Of a stretch of 64,000 nucleotides of DNA, positions 6,853 through 15,870 are shown in pieces. Every line of letters begins with the position of its first letter. Positions within the stretch are counted from its first letter, which is position 1. Position numbers and translations under genes: made by a program. Origin of the DNA: Eilatimonas milleporae. Lineage in GTDB: Bacteria; Pseudomonadota; Alphaproteobacteria; Sphingomonadales; Kordiimonadaceae. Location of the stretch: NCBI RefSeq assembly GCF_003688555.1, contig NZ_REFR01000011.1, forward strand, positions 620,001-684,000, in the 5' to 3' direction. The notes under the pieces are model-generated. The model worked only from the letters and a program-made list of their open reading frames with translations. It had not been told where the DNA came from and did not search any database.

Positions 6853-9276
6853 GTGAACACATACAGCACACAGCGGGCCGTCTCGCGCCCAATCGGTTTG
6901 CAGGCAGGTGGATTTCGGGCAGGCGAATTTCGGGCAGGTGGATTGCACCCGGCGGAATCGCGGGCGCCCGGTGTCTCTGGTATCTCCGGTATCTCTGGCA
7001 TTTCCAGCATTGCTCTGGCGGTCGCCCTTGCGGCGGCGGCGCCGTCGGTCCAGGCGCAAACAGACGGGCAGGCTGGTAATCAGGCGGATGCGCAAAGCGG
7101 CGACGACTATGTGATCGAACAGATCACCGTCAGCGCCACGCGGCGGGTGGAAAGCATTCAGGACGTGCCGGTCTCGGTGTCCAGCATCAGCGCCGACACC
7201 ATCCGCGCCACCGGCGTCATCGATCTGGCGGAACTGTCGCGCTATATCCCCAATTTCGAACTGTCGGATGCCAGCATCCTGCCCAATCTCTATGTGCGCG
7301 GTATCGGCTCCGGCACCACCCATTCCATCGAACAGTCGGTCGGCCGCTTTATCGACGATGTCTATATCGGCCGCGCGGTGATCAATCTGCACCCCCTGAT
7401 GGATGTGGCCAATGTCGAGGTGCTGCGCGGGCCGCAGGGCACACTGTTCGGCAAGAACACGCTGGCCGGCGCCATGATCATCAACACCGGCAACCCGACG
7501 CGGGACTTTGACGCCGGCATCACCGCCAGCTACAGCGATTTCAGCACCACCGGCGGCATTCTCGGCTTTGAGGGCTTTGTCTCCGGGCCGTTGAGCGACA
7601 ACCTCAGCGCCCGCGCCGCCTTTATCTACAAGGACCGCGACGGCTATGTGGAAAACCGCGCGCCGGGCCCCGACGGCGGCACGCGCGAGGATTTCGGCGG
7701 ACGCGTCAAGCTGCGCTGGGACGCGTCCGACTTCACCACCGTCGATGTCAAGGCGGAATACATGACCTATACCGAGGACGGCCAGACCCCGTCCGAGGTG
7801 GTCGCCGGCCCGCCGGAGGCGGTGTTCCAGCAGTTCGTGCCCGATTTCACCTTTGACCAGGACTGGGTCAGCCATATCGACTGTACCGCTGAAATCGAGG
7901 GCACCACCTTCTGCCCCGACCGCGACCAGGACAGCCTGAACCTGACCCTGAACATCGCCCATCAGTTCGAGGGCGTGGGCGAATTGCGGTCCATCACCGC
8001 CTTTCAGGCCTATGACTATGTGCACCGCTTCGTCGCCATTGACGGCGGCGTGGCCGGCGGCGCCTTCCGCGCCACCCGGGACGAGGATTTCGAGGGCTGG
8101 ACGCAGGAACTGCGCTTCACCTCGGAAGAGTTCGACACGTTCGACTATATCGTCGGCGCTTTTTACGAAAACAGCAGCCTCGTGCGCCTGCAGAATGACG
8201 ACACCAATGTGCCCGCCTTTCTCGGCGGCGGGCCGCCGGCCAACACGCTGAACGAGGACTGGTCGCAGGACACCGAGACCATCGCCGTGTTCGGCCAGGC
8301 GCGCTGGCGTTTCGCCGAGCGCTGGTCCGCCATCATCGGCGGCCGCTGGTCCTATGAGGAAAAGGATTTCGGCTTTTTCAGCCGCACGGTCGCCTATAAC
8401 GGCGATCCCAATGTGGACCCGATCCTGCCGGGCACGGAAGAGCTGGACTTCACCGCGACCCGCGACGAGGACCGCTTCACCCCGTCCCTGACCCTGCGGT
8501 TCGAGGCGACCGACGACCTGATGCTGTTCGCCACCGTGTCGCAAGGGCACAAGACCGGCGGCTTCAGCGACCGCCCGCAGGAGGACCAGGATTTCGACGA
8601 GGAAATCAACACATCCTATGAACTGGGCGTCAAGGGCACCTTCCTCGACGGGCGCCTGCAGGCCAATCTGGCGTTTTTCCGCATGGAGCTGGAGGACCTT
8701 CAGGTCGCGCGTGCCCTGCCGGGGCCGACCGTGACGTTCGAGGTGCAGAACGCGGCCGAGGCGGTCAGCCAGGGGCTGGAGTTTGACGCCGTCCTGTCGC
8801 TGGAGGACGGCTGGACCATCGGCGGCAGCTTCGCCTATACCGACGCGACGTATGAGGATTTCCCGGGGGCTGCCGCCGTCTGCCCCGAGGTCGGCGGCTT
8901 TATCGAGGACGGCCTGTGCAATTTCGAGGGCATTCCCCTGATCTTCGCGCCCGAATACAAGGGCACGCTGTTCGTCGAATACAGCACCGGCCCCATCCTT
9001 GGCGGGTGGAGTTTGAACACACGCGGCGACGCCAATTATTCCAGCGACTATTATACCGAACTGGCCTATTTCGAGACGTTGCGCCAGGACGATTATTTTC
9101 TGTTCAACGCCAGCGCCCGCTTCGTGTCGCCGGATGAACGCTTCGTCATCTCCCTGATCGGCAAGAATTTGACCGAGGAATATGTACTGGCCTGGGGGCT
9201 GGAGGCCGGACCCAGCCAGTTCGTCACCCCCAACCCGCCGCGCGAACTGGCGATCCAGCTCAGCTACCGCTACTGA
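6853..9276 (+). CDS. TonB-dependent outer-membrane receptor (aromatic-compound cluster)
   Basis: The 807-residue protein starts at GTG 6853 (preceded by GGGGAGGGAAGC). The plug domain follows a mature start near AQTDGQ, with ITVSATRR, PVSVSSIS, the VEVLRGPQGTLFGKNT box and the 22-strand barrel ending in the aromatic LAIQLSYRY. The family imports scarce ligands using TonB energy. The signal region is unusually long and contains internal repeats (ISGISGISS; FRAGEFRAGG). Divergent from tfdB and sharing a LysR box with the tfdC-like gene, it may take up the chloroaromatic substrate; this role is inferred. Confidence 0.9.
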   Translation: MNTYSTQRAVSRPIGLQAGGFRAGEFRAGGLHPAESRAPGVSGISGISGISSIALAVALAAAAPSVQAQTDGQAGNQADAQSGDDYVIEQITVSATRRVESIQDVPVSVSSISADTIRATGVIDLAELSRYIPNFELSDASILPNLYVRGIGSGTTHSIEQSVGRFIDDVYIGRAVINLHPLMDVANVEVLRGPQGTLFGKNTLAGAMIINTGNPTRDFDAGITASYSDFSTTGGILGFEGFVSGPLSDNLSARAAFIYKDRDGYVENRAPGPDGGTREDFGGRVKLRWDASDFTTVDVKAEYMTYTEDGQTPSEVVAGPPEAVFQQFVPDFTFDQDWVSHIDCTAEIEGTTFCPDRDQDSLNLTLNIAHQFEGVGELRSITAFQAYDYVHRFVAIDGGVAGGAFRATRDEDFEGWTQELRFTSEEFDTFDYIVGAFYENSSLVRLQNDDTNVPAFLGGGPPANTLNEDWSQDTETIAVFGQARWRFAERWSAIIGGRWSYEEKDFGFFSRTVAYNGDPNVDPILPGTEELDFTATRDEDRFTPSLTLRFEATDDLMLFATVSQGHKTGGFSDRPQEDQDFDEEINTSYELGVKGTFLDGRLQANLAFFRMELEDLQVARALPGPTVTFEVQNAAEAVSQGLEFDAVLSLEDGWTIGGSFAYTDATYEDFPGAAAVCPEVGGFIEDGLCNFEGIPLIFAPEYKGTLFVEYSTGPILGGWSLNTRGDANYSSDYYTELAYFETLRQDDYFLFNASARFVSPDERFVISLIGKNLTEEYVLAWGLEAGPSQFVTPNPPRELAIQLSYRY

Positions 9277-9552
9277 CGGCGGTCCCGCCGCGTGTGCGGA
9301 AAGGGCCGGTGCGGGAATATGACAACTGAAAGTTGATGATTTGGATTTTCAGGCGAACACAGCACGGAAGACCATACCTTATGGTATTTTTCCTTATCGT
9401 GCAGTTTGTTTAGCCTGTAGGTCCGCAATTTCCGCAGTCGAAACTATGTTGACTTCCGATTCCTTCGCGCCGATTGGCTTCTATCCACGCTGGGTCTGTT
9501 CTGTTACACTTACCCTTAATCCTGTAATAAAACTTAGTGTGTAAGTCTATTG
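9277..9552. other. Junction of GC-rich cluster and AT-rich island; possible terminator
   Basis: No gene was seen. Base composition drops sharply from about 9320. CCATACCTTATGG at 9372-9384 forms a short stem followed by TATTTTT, which could end transcription of the TonB receptor gene. The structure is weak. Confidence 0.35.
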
Positions 9553-11286
9553 CTATCGCTCATCAGCGTCGCTCTCATCCAAGTCAACGTCGTCGGGCCG
9601 TTCGATTAGGTGCTTAAGGATAGGAAGTATTTCGTCTCGAATCTCTTCCACATTTGGCACACCAATCTTGTGTCGGGGATTGTGGATTGCAGAATCCATA
9701 CGTCCTTTATGCCCAGCAAAGTCCTGAACGGATCGATCTAAGTGGGTTCCGATATTTTCCCCAAAAATACCACGTGTCTTTAGCAGGTATCCCAAAATGT
9801 CTGATAGTTTTGGTTCAAGCTCTCTCCTTTCTTGGGGTGTCATCTTGGGACGCCCGGCAGCGATGCGGTCTTTGTTACGAGCAGCAATAATCGCCTTCTT
9901 TAGGACCTTAAGCTGCTTAATTTCAATCAAGTAGTCTTGCGCGGCAATTTCAAAAAGCATGCGCATTAGCGCAAGAGAAGTATAGCGTTTTTTGTTTATA
10001 GGGGTTGTTTGCGCTTCGAAAACAAGTGTTCTTAGCTTGGGTTGGCATCTTGATACGTCGATATCAGGGGGCAATACCATCCAGTCTTTTGGAGGCCTTT
10101 TAGGTTTTTCTGGCTTTTCGAATTGTTTTTGCTGCTGGTTACGTCGCTCTTTGGCCAAAATATCATCAGTAACAGTTTTATTTTCGAGAGTTTTACCCTC
10201 ACGCCGGTAACTGTCTGCAATGTTCGCAAAACTCACCCACTTTCGTACCGCGTCTTGCATCATATCAAGAGCAATCTCATAAGTTTCGTGTGTTAATACT
10301 AGATCTGTTTTGCTAGTATTAAATGGTAATTCTTCTGTGTCCTCTGAATAAAAGAATACTGAGCCCACAAAACCATTGTACTCATTGTGCCATACATGAT
10401 CCCAACCAGTTTTTTCTTCCTTATTTCTAAGCGCGATAGCGCGGTCGTTGCAATAAACGCTCCACCCGTATTCACGAGTTAAGCCTTTATTGCTGTGGCC
10501 TTTTTTCTTGGGTTCCGCTGAAAATCTGTGATCAGAATGCTGGCCAGCCTTAATGAGTATTTTTGCACCGTTCGTCAGCGTGTCACTATCCTCAATTTTC
10601 GGAAATGGCGAATCTGCGCGAACATGTATGAATTTAGCAGTCAATACATCACCATTGATCGATAATAAAAGACCACGATCAAGGAAGTATGCATAAACCT
10701 CGGCGGCGACCTCTGCCAAACGATCAACTTTGCTTTTTCTGCTTAAGAATCGGATGGCGTGTTCATTGGGTTGGGTTATCTCCACACGTGTACCAGTTGG
10801 GCCATCGTATTTATGTGACGTAGCGGAAATTGTCCAATGGTCTTGATCTTCGACGTATTTGGCTACATCGAGTTCTACAAGACACTCTTCACCTAAGGTC
10901 CGTGAATCTACAAGACCTACTCCTCCAATTTTGAAAATCGTTCGATTCAAGCCGACACCGAATAGGCCAATACCACTCGACTTTACGGAAGGCGCGCCGA
11001 ACTTTAGTGCTCCCTCTTCAATAGTTGCTGATGTCATTCCAGGTCCATTGTCGGCGACGGAAACCATGCGAGCATTGATTATGACTTCAATTTCAAGCCC
11101 GCTAAAATCAGTTAGTACTCCATGCTCGCTCTTTGTGGCATCTGGGTCAGCTAATCTCCCAGTATGCCATGCATCGATAGCGTTATCGATTAAGTCGAAG
11201 ATGCAGGCTTGGACTGAGCTGTCGCGTGTAAAGCTTTTTACTACGCCTGCTTTGGTCGGTTCAGTATCTGGGTATAATTCAGCCAT
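9553..11286 (-). CDS. GHKL-type ATPase (MutL/MORC-like) of a restriction-modification locus
   Basis: The 577-residue protein has an HSP90/MutL-type ATP-binding domain at the N-terminus: N-box DLIDNAIDAW (31-40), DNGPGM (79-84) and the G-rich lid GIGLFGVGLN (105-114). The middle is a possible transducer domain; the C-terminal half is charged with a Lys/Pro-rich linker and is not recognised. ATG 11286 follows AGAGGGGG; a GTG at 11331 that overlaps the methylase stop codon is the alternative start. GHKL ATPases of this group are known next to Dcm-type methylases and Vsr nucleases. It is AT-rich relative to its surroundings, suggesting transfer. It probably acts as an ATP-driven DNA clamp in restriction or repair. 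Confidence 0.82.
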   Translation of the reverse strand: MAELYPDTEPTKAGVVKSFTRDSSVQACIFDLIDNAIDAWHTGRLADPDATKSEHGVLTDFSGLEIEVIINARMVSVADNGPGMTSATIEEGALKFGAPSVKSSGIGLFGVGLNRTIFKIGGVGLVDSRTLGEECLVELDVAKYVEDQDHWTISATSHKYDGPTGTRVEITQPNEHAIRFLSRKSKVDRLAEVAAEVYAYFLDRGLLLSINGDVLTAKFIHVRADSPFPKIEDSDTLTNGAKILIKAGQHSDHRFSAEPKKKGHSNKGLTREYGWSVYCNDRAIALRNKEEKTGWDHVWHNEYNGFVGSVFFYSEDTEELPFNTSKTDLVLTHETYEIALDMMQDAVRKWVSFANIADSYRREGKTLENKTVTDDILAKERRNQQQKQFEKPEKPKRPPKDWMVLPPDIDVSRCQPKLRTLVFEAQTTPINKKRYTSLALMRMLFEIAAQDYLIEIKQLKVLKKAIIAARNKDRIAAGRPKMTPQERRELEPKLSDILGYLLKTRGIFGENIGTHLDRSVQDFAGHKGRMDSAIHNPRHKIGVPNVEEIRDEILPILKHLIERPDDVDLDESDADER

Positions 11287-11330
11287 GGCCCCCTCTGATC
11301 GCCAATCAATCTTTGAGGGAACTATGGCCA

Positions 11331-12467
11331 CTATGCCGCTTTTTTCAAAGAAAATTTCTGGTTTATTACTTTCAGAATTTTTTGTGAGACAATTGGGGAA
11401 ACGCTATTTCCAATCATCCTGAAACTATGCCATTTCGCCGGGTGAAAAACGAACCAATCAGGGAAACCCTGCAGACGCGCCGCTTCGCGTACCGTTATTA
11501 CACGAGGGGCTCTATAGTGAATTGGACGCATTGCTTGGAAGCTACCTTTGTCACTCCCTGTACCCGCCCTGAGAGTAGGGCAGAATTCTAAAGGATGAAG
11601 TTTGGGATATCGGCTGACCTTCTCTGTCGTACCGGGGCTTGTAGCTTGAAATCGTTGAGCGACGGCCTCAGAATGTGACGTATCAGAAAATCCACTAACA
11701 AGGCCGTTTGCGAGCTGTTTCAACGCTGTAGCCCATCCCAGCCCTTTTTTTGGGGAGCGGCGCATTCTTTTTGCGTATTGTGATAATCGAAAACTCTTAT
11801 CGCTGCGATAGCCACCCCACACAAATTGCTGCTGATACGGCGAGATTGCAATCGGACTTGATAGGTCTTCAATTGCTTGACCAGCCTTAACTTTCCGGCA
11901 TGATTTTGGCGGCGCAAAATCCCCAATAGTTAAAGTATCTAGCTCATCTGGTCGGTACCCGACAACAACTACGCGCGTTCTAGTCGTTGGCGCTCCATAA
12001 TCCGACGCTTTAATGATCATTGGGTCTAGTACAGTATATCGGCGGGCAATTGGCTCTAGCGATGAATACAGGATGTCTACGGTTCGTTCATCTAGTAGAC
12101 CTTCCACATTTTCCATGATAAAGAATTTCGGATCTAAGTACCCAACCTGTTCGAAAAATTTGGAAATTAGTGTATTTCGAGGGTCTTCATTATCTCTTTT
12201 GCCAATTCGGCTAAAACCCTGACATGGGGGGCCGCCAATGACACCGTCTGGGCGTCGATCTTTTAAGAGGAAGCGCCATGCGGATTGCGTTAGCTGACCT
12301 ACATCGGCCTGGATTGCATGTGTATTTGGGAAATTCAAACGATACGCAGATTGCAGCGTTTCGTCGATGTCGATCGCAGCCAGACTATGAAAGCCCGCGA
12401 GTTCTGCACCTAGTCCGAAGCCGCCTGCACCGCAATATAGGTCCACCACAGTAGGTCCACTCGACAT
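11331..12467 (-). CDS. DNA (cytosine-5-)-methyltransferase (Dcm family)
   Basis: The 378-residue protein has the C5-methylase motifs in order: motif I VDLYCGAGGFGLG (8-20), motif IV GGPPCQGFS with catalytic C82, motif VI ENV (119-121), and the late motifs LQGFPDWF and GNSVSP near the C-terminus. Motif VIII is atypical: TRTRVVVVG rather than QxRxR. The target recognition region (about 190-300) determines the site, which cannot be read here. It lies directly upstream of the GHKL ATPase gene in the same direction, so the two are probably co-transcribed. Start ATG 12467. Confidence 0.93.
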   Translation of the reverse strand: MSSGPTVVDLYCGAGGFGLGAELAGFHSLAAIDIDETLQSAYRLNFPNTHAIQADVGQLTQSAWRFLLKDRRPDGVIGGPPCQGFSRIGKRDNEDPRNTLISKFFEQVGYLDPKFFIMENVEGLLDERTVDILYSSLEPIARRYTVLDPMIIKASDYGAPTTRTRVVVVGYRPDELDTLTIGDFAPPKSCRKVKAGQAIEDLSSPIAISPYQQQFVWGGYRSDKSFRLSQYAKRMRRSPKKGLGWATALKQLANGLVSGFSDTSHSEAVAQRFQATSPGTTEKVSRYPKLHPLEFCPTLRAGTGSDKGSFQAMRPIHYRAPRVITVREAARLQGFPDWFVFHPAKWHSFRMIGNSVSPIVSQKILKVINQKFSLKKAA

Positions 12468-12603
12468 AACGCACGCCTCAAGCCATTAAGAGTTAAGGAG
12501 ATTCTAACGAATCTCGCTAAAATAGAAATATCAAATTGTCAGTTGGTGATGGTCTTTTTCGATCGAAGAGGCAAAACTTTTACGATTAAGCTGATTGAAG
12601 GTA

Positions 12604-12807
12604 TCAAAATTGCAATTGCTTGCACTCGATAGCTTCCAGTGCCTTCAGTAGGAATGCAGCACTGAATGTGCCTCTTGCAAGATTTTGAGGGGTTTCGTTA
12701 ATGTCAATGTCCTCCAAGCGTTCAGCCAGCTCCACATTGTTGATATCGTGGCAAGCAAGCGCTTCTTTTGGCAGGGTCTTAGCCTTAACTTTCCAGTCGG
12801 CACGCAT
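12604..12807 (-). CDS. DUF6471-family small protein
   Basis: The 67-residue protein has WKVKAKTLPKEAL, then NVELAERLEDIDINETPQNL and ARGTFSAAFLLKALEAIEC, the layout of DUF6471: a short helix-turn-helix-like fold in which RGTF leads the last helix. These proteins are often found near modification or defence genes and are likely DNA-binding regulators, but function is not established. It lies 136 bp upstream of the methylase, same strand, and is AT-rich like its neighbours. Confidence 0.7.
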   Translation of the reverse strand: MRADWKVKAKTLPKEALACHDINNVELAERLEDIDINETPQNLARGTFSAAFLLKALEAIECKQLQF

Positions 12808-12973
12808 TGTAAGGACTCTAAAATTATCTAAATAATTTCAACATATATGATGTTTTGCTATTGATAATGCAGAAATAACAGAAGTTGATCATTATGTATG
12901 ATGAATTACTTACAAAATAGGAAAAATTATTTACTTTTTCTGTAAATTCATTGTTGCTGAAGTGATCTGAAAC

Positions 12974-13396
12974 CTAAATATAGTTTGAATTTGAAAAAAT
13001 CTTCTGAAGGTGCAAACGCGCTTTATCAATTGTTTTTGCTTGGCATTGCCATATTACTGCGACTCGCCATCCTGCAGCCTCAAGTGCTTTGGTAATCTGC
13101 TCATCACGGGCTACGTTCCTCTCAAACTTATCGCGCCAGAATTCTACATTCGTTTTGGGCATAGTTGCTTTTGAGCAACCTTTATGACGATGCCAATAAC
13201 AGCCATGAACAAAGATTACTGTACGTCGCTTCGGAAATACCAAATCAGGGGTGCCTGGAAGATCTTTGCGATGAAGCCGGAACCTTAGTCCTAGCCCATG
13301 TGCAGCGCGACGCACTATTAGCTCAGGACCAGTGTTTTTAGATCTAACGGCTTGCATTATTGCTCTACGTTTTGCTCTCGTTACGTGATCCGTCAA
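12974..13396 (-). CDS. vsr: Very short patch repair endonuclease Vsr
   Basis: The 140-residue protein nicks DNA 5' of T in T:G mismatches left by deamination of 5-methylcytosine, guarding methylase sites. The key residues fall at the same numbers as in E. coli Vsr: E25 in NTGPE, D51 in PGTPD, H64 and H69 in VHGCYWHRH. Thr63 of E. coli is Val here. The zinc-site cysteines C66 and C74 and further W/D residues are present. It stands 166 bp upstream of the DUF6471 gene on the same strand, within the AT-rich island. In such loci Vsr-like proteins may act as repair or restriction nucleases. Confidence 0.92.
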   Translation of the reverse strand: MTDHVTRAKRRAIMQAVRSKNTGPELIVRRAAHGLGLRFRLHRKDLPGTPDLVFPKRRTVIFVHGCYWHRHKGCSKATMPKTNVEFWRDKFERNVARDEQITKALEAAGWRVAVIWQCQAKTIDKARLHLQKIFSNSNYI

Positions 13397-13956
13397 TATT
13401 TATACTCACCTTTGTTTGCGTTATAATAACTCTCTATTATAAATGTCATCATCTGTCGAAATTTTTGATTTTGCTTATTTTATAAAGGTTTGAGTCATCC
13501 GAAAGACGGCAGTAATTCCACCATAATATATCCGAGTTATTGCAACATGTTTTCGATTTCACTGTACTTCAATAAAAAAATTTTTGACATTCTCTGCTAT
13601 AAGCGTGCCCAGTGCCGATCTGCTACAATAATCGAAAAAACATAAAATTCTTTATATTTTAATTTAGAGTTTATTATTTATTTTGCTCTCGTATATGAGA
13701 TAGATATCGATCTATGACCCAGATTAATTAGATCGGTGTTTCATTATAAGCATGATTTTCTTCAAGCTCGCTCTTCAAGTCTAGAATGTCCAATTTAGTT
13801 CAATCCACTGGTTCACCAACTCACTTAATAGCGGATATATCCCCATAATGCTCTCTTTTGAGCACATTATGAGGCAAGAGAGCTCGATGATCGTGCTTGT
13901 TTAGATAATGCCTGTCTGCTCTGTGTAACCTTGGTTAGCCTTCCAATCGACCTGAT
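13397..13956. other. AT-rich non-coding end of the modification island
   Basis: No credible gene was seen in about 560 bp. An imperfect inverted repeat (CATAATG with CTC facing GAG with CATTATG) lies at about 13845-13871. The composition matches the island, so this may be decayed acquired DNA or the vsr promoter region. Confidence 0.5.
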
Positions 13957-14076
13957 AAAATACAGGGACAGTATATGGTTTTTCCAGAGCGTCAAAGCAG
14001 ACGATAAATCTTTTTAAACAAAGGGTTGTCGGAAAATTCGGAGCTGGAAAAAACAGGATACTGTCCCCATATTTTC
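13957..14076. repeat. REPIN-like palindromic element D at the right border of the AT-rich island
   Basis: The left end, from 13957, contains GGGACAGTATATGGTTTTTC. The right end, inverted, reads GGGGACAGTATCCTGTTTTT. The core (13965-14068) is 104 bp. Inner CCAGAGC faces GAGCTGG. Size and ends match elements A and C. AT-rich sequence lies to its left and GC-rich sequence returns to its right. Confidence 0.78.
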
Positions 14077-14262
14077 TCTCGTATTTTCCAATGGCCGTTG
14101 CGGGGGGGGGCTGTCTCTGATCGCGGTGCCTGTGGCCGATCACGCCCCGTGTTGAACGCGTTTCCGGGGGACCGTGTTTTGGCCGCGTGGCTTCTTGCCG
14201 GCCTGTTGCGGGGGGATCGCTTTTGGGGCGGGGCTGTCGTCCGGCCCCGGCGCCGGCTTAGG

Positions 14263-15522
14263 CTAGCCGGCGGTGCCTGTCTGATCGGGGATGCCTGCCT
14301 GATCGGGGATGTCTGTCTGATCGGGGATATCTGGCTGGTCGGATGGGCCCGTTTGCCCGGACGGTTCCGGCTGTCCGGGCACGCTGTGCACCGTATAGTC
14401 GCGGTCGCGGCGAAAGGCGCGGAAACGGTCTTCGTCAAGGGTGGCGGCGATACCGGGACCGTCCGGCAGGTGCAGCGCGAAGTCACTGTATATGGCGGGC
14501 TGCGCCGCGATGTCCTCGGCGATCAGGCCGGGGCCGCACAGTTCGCCGCCATAAGGCAGGGCCGGCAGCGTCACGCACAGCTGCATGTTCGCCGCCGTGC
14601 CGATCGACGATTCCAGAAATGTGCCCATATACAGCGACACCCCGCCGGCGGCGGCGATGTCGGCGATGCGCTTGGTCGGCAGGATGCCCGCCGATTTCAT
14701 GATTTTCAGCGACACCAGATCGGCGGCGCGCATGGCGGCCACCCGCACCATGTCCTCGGGCGTGGTGACGCCCTCGTCGATCATGACGGCGGCGCCGGTC
14801 CGTGCCGTCAGCCGGGCCGAGGCCTCGTGATTCCAGCGCGCCATAGGCTGTTCCACCATGACCACGCCGGCCTCTTCCATGCGCGGCACCGCCCATTTGG
14901 CGGTGGTCTCGTCCCATTGTTCATTGGGGTCGACGCGCACGCTGGCCCGGCCTTCCAGCGCGCGGGCAACCGCCCCGGCGCGCGCCACGTCCTGTTCCGG
15001 CGCCAGCGCGCCCAGCTTCATCTTGAAGATATTGTGCCGGCCGGCCTCGATCATGGCTTCGGCCTCGGCGATTTCGGCCTCGGCCTTGCCGGTGGCGAGC
15101 GGCCAGGAACAGGCCAGGCTGGACCGGCGCGGCCCGCCCAAAAGGTCGCACAGCGGCAGGTCCAGCGCCTTGCCCTGAATGTCCAGAAGGGCCATTTCCA
15201 CGCCCGCCTTGGCGAAACTGTTGCCGTAGAGCGTGCGGTTGATCGCGGCCATCAGCGGGGTAATGGCGAAGGGATCGGCGCCGACCACGTGGGGCGCGAT
15301 ATAGCGGTCGATCATCAGCTTGATGGACTCGACGCTTTCGCCGCCCCACCACGGACCGGAGGGCGTCACCGCCTCGCCGATGCCCTCGATGCCGTCTTCG
15401 GTCAGGATACGGATGAGGACGATGCTCTGGTCGCGGGCCCCGATGGCGGCAAAGCGTTGCAGCCGCCGCATCGGCAGGTCGACGATGACGGCCTCCAGCG
15501 ATCTGACCCTGATCTGGCTCAT
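14263..15522 (-). CDS. tfdD: Chloromuconate/muconate cycloisomerase (TfdD-like, enolase superfamily)
   Basis: The 419-residue protein is predicted to lactonise (chloro)muconate to a dienelactone. Enolase-superfamily marks are the KMK base motif in FKMKLG, metal ligands in RVDPNEQW, VVMVEQPM and MIDEGV, and a late Lys in VSLKIMKSAG. The core is the usual length of about 370 residues; the extra C-terminal tail has imperfect repeats (IPDQTDIPDQAGIPDQ) encoded by three 18-bp DNA units at 14283-14336. ATG 15522 fits the family start and follows GAAAGGG. Divergent from the LysR gene, the arrangement of tfd/clc/cat operons. Whether it prefers chlorinated muconate is inferred from context. Confidence 0.85.
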   Translation of the reverse strand: MSQIRVRSLEAVIVDLPMRRLQRFAAIGARDQSIVLIRILTEDGIEGIGEAVTPSGPWWGGESVESIKLMIDRYIAPHVVGADPFAITPLMAAINRTLYGNSFAKAGVEMALLDIQGKALDLPLCDLLGGPRRSSLACSWPLATGKAEAEIAEAEAMIEAGRHNIFKMKLGALAPEQDVARAGAVARALEGRASVRVDPNEQWDETTAKWAVPRMEEAGVVMVEQPMARWNHEASARLTARTGAAVMIDEGVTTPEDMVRVAAMRAADLVSLKIMKSAGILPTKRIADIAAAGGVSLYMGTFLESSIGTAANMQLCVTLPALPYGGELCGPGLIAEDIAAQPAIYSDFALHLPDGPGIAATLDEDRFRAFRRDRDYTVHSVPGQPEPSGQTGPSDQPDIPDQTDIPDQAGIPDQTGTAG

Positions 15523-15650
15523 CGGGATACCCTTTCTGTTTCCCCCGGGACGGTTGACCGGCCCTTGTCGTTGGTTTGCCGGCCTTCCGGCTTGTGTCCG
15601 TCGGTGCGGCGGGGTCAGCCCGACCTCCCGTGCCGGCTGTTTACCGGGGC

Positions 15651-15695
15651 CGACCGTTTCCAGGCCGTCTGTTTCCAGACTGGCTGTTTCCAAGC
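15651..15695. repeat. Three 15-bp tandem units in the tfdD leader
   Basis: Units start at 15651, 15666 and 15681 on the pattern CGNCTGTTTCCAGNC. They lie in the tfdD-lysR divergent region (15523-15870), between the predicted promoter and the tfdD start codon, so would be part of the tfdD untranslated leader. They keep an open frame on the minus strand, but family alignment puts the start at 15522. Confidence 0.7.
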
Positions 15696-15749
15696 CGACC
15701 TTGCGCGTCCGTGACATGCTCAAGGTACCGAGGCGGGCGGGCTTAAGTA

Positions 15750-15788
15750 AAATACCATCTCGGGCCTTTGTGGATACCGATTTGGTAT
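15750..15788 (-). promoter_or_regulatory. LysR box and promoter for tfdD (and lysR autoregulation)
   Basis: ATAC-CGATTTG-GTAT at 15774-15788 is a perfect ATAC-N7-GTAT site. Reading toward tfdD, GGTATTTTAC follows and its TATT begins at 15754, exactly 20 bp from the box, as in the TonB and tfdC promoters. The box lies 83 bp before the lysR start codon, the classic position for a LysR regulator that controls the divergent operon and itself. Confidence 0.75.
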
Positions 15789-15870
15789 TGTGGACAATTG
15801 TGAAATGACTATGATTGTATGGCATAAGGCCCGGTAAACGGGCGGGACGCCAAAAGGAAGGGGCAGGGTC

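Noticed and set aside
9374-9387. ATAC-CTTATG-GTAT palindrome that resembles a LysR box
   Set aside because: Spacing is 6 rather than 7, it follows rather than precedes a gene, and a stem-plus-T-run reading explains it.
14026-15714. A 562-codon plus-strand frame
   Set aside because: Shadow of the cycloisomerase gene; its composition is Gly/Arg-rich and no family pattern is visible.
15523-15722. An in-frame N-terminal extension of the cycloisomerase from ATG 15722
   Set aside because: The extension is low-complexity repeat; the family start and a ribosome site fit ATG 15522 better.
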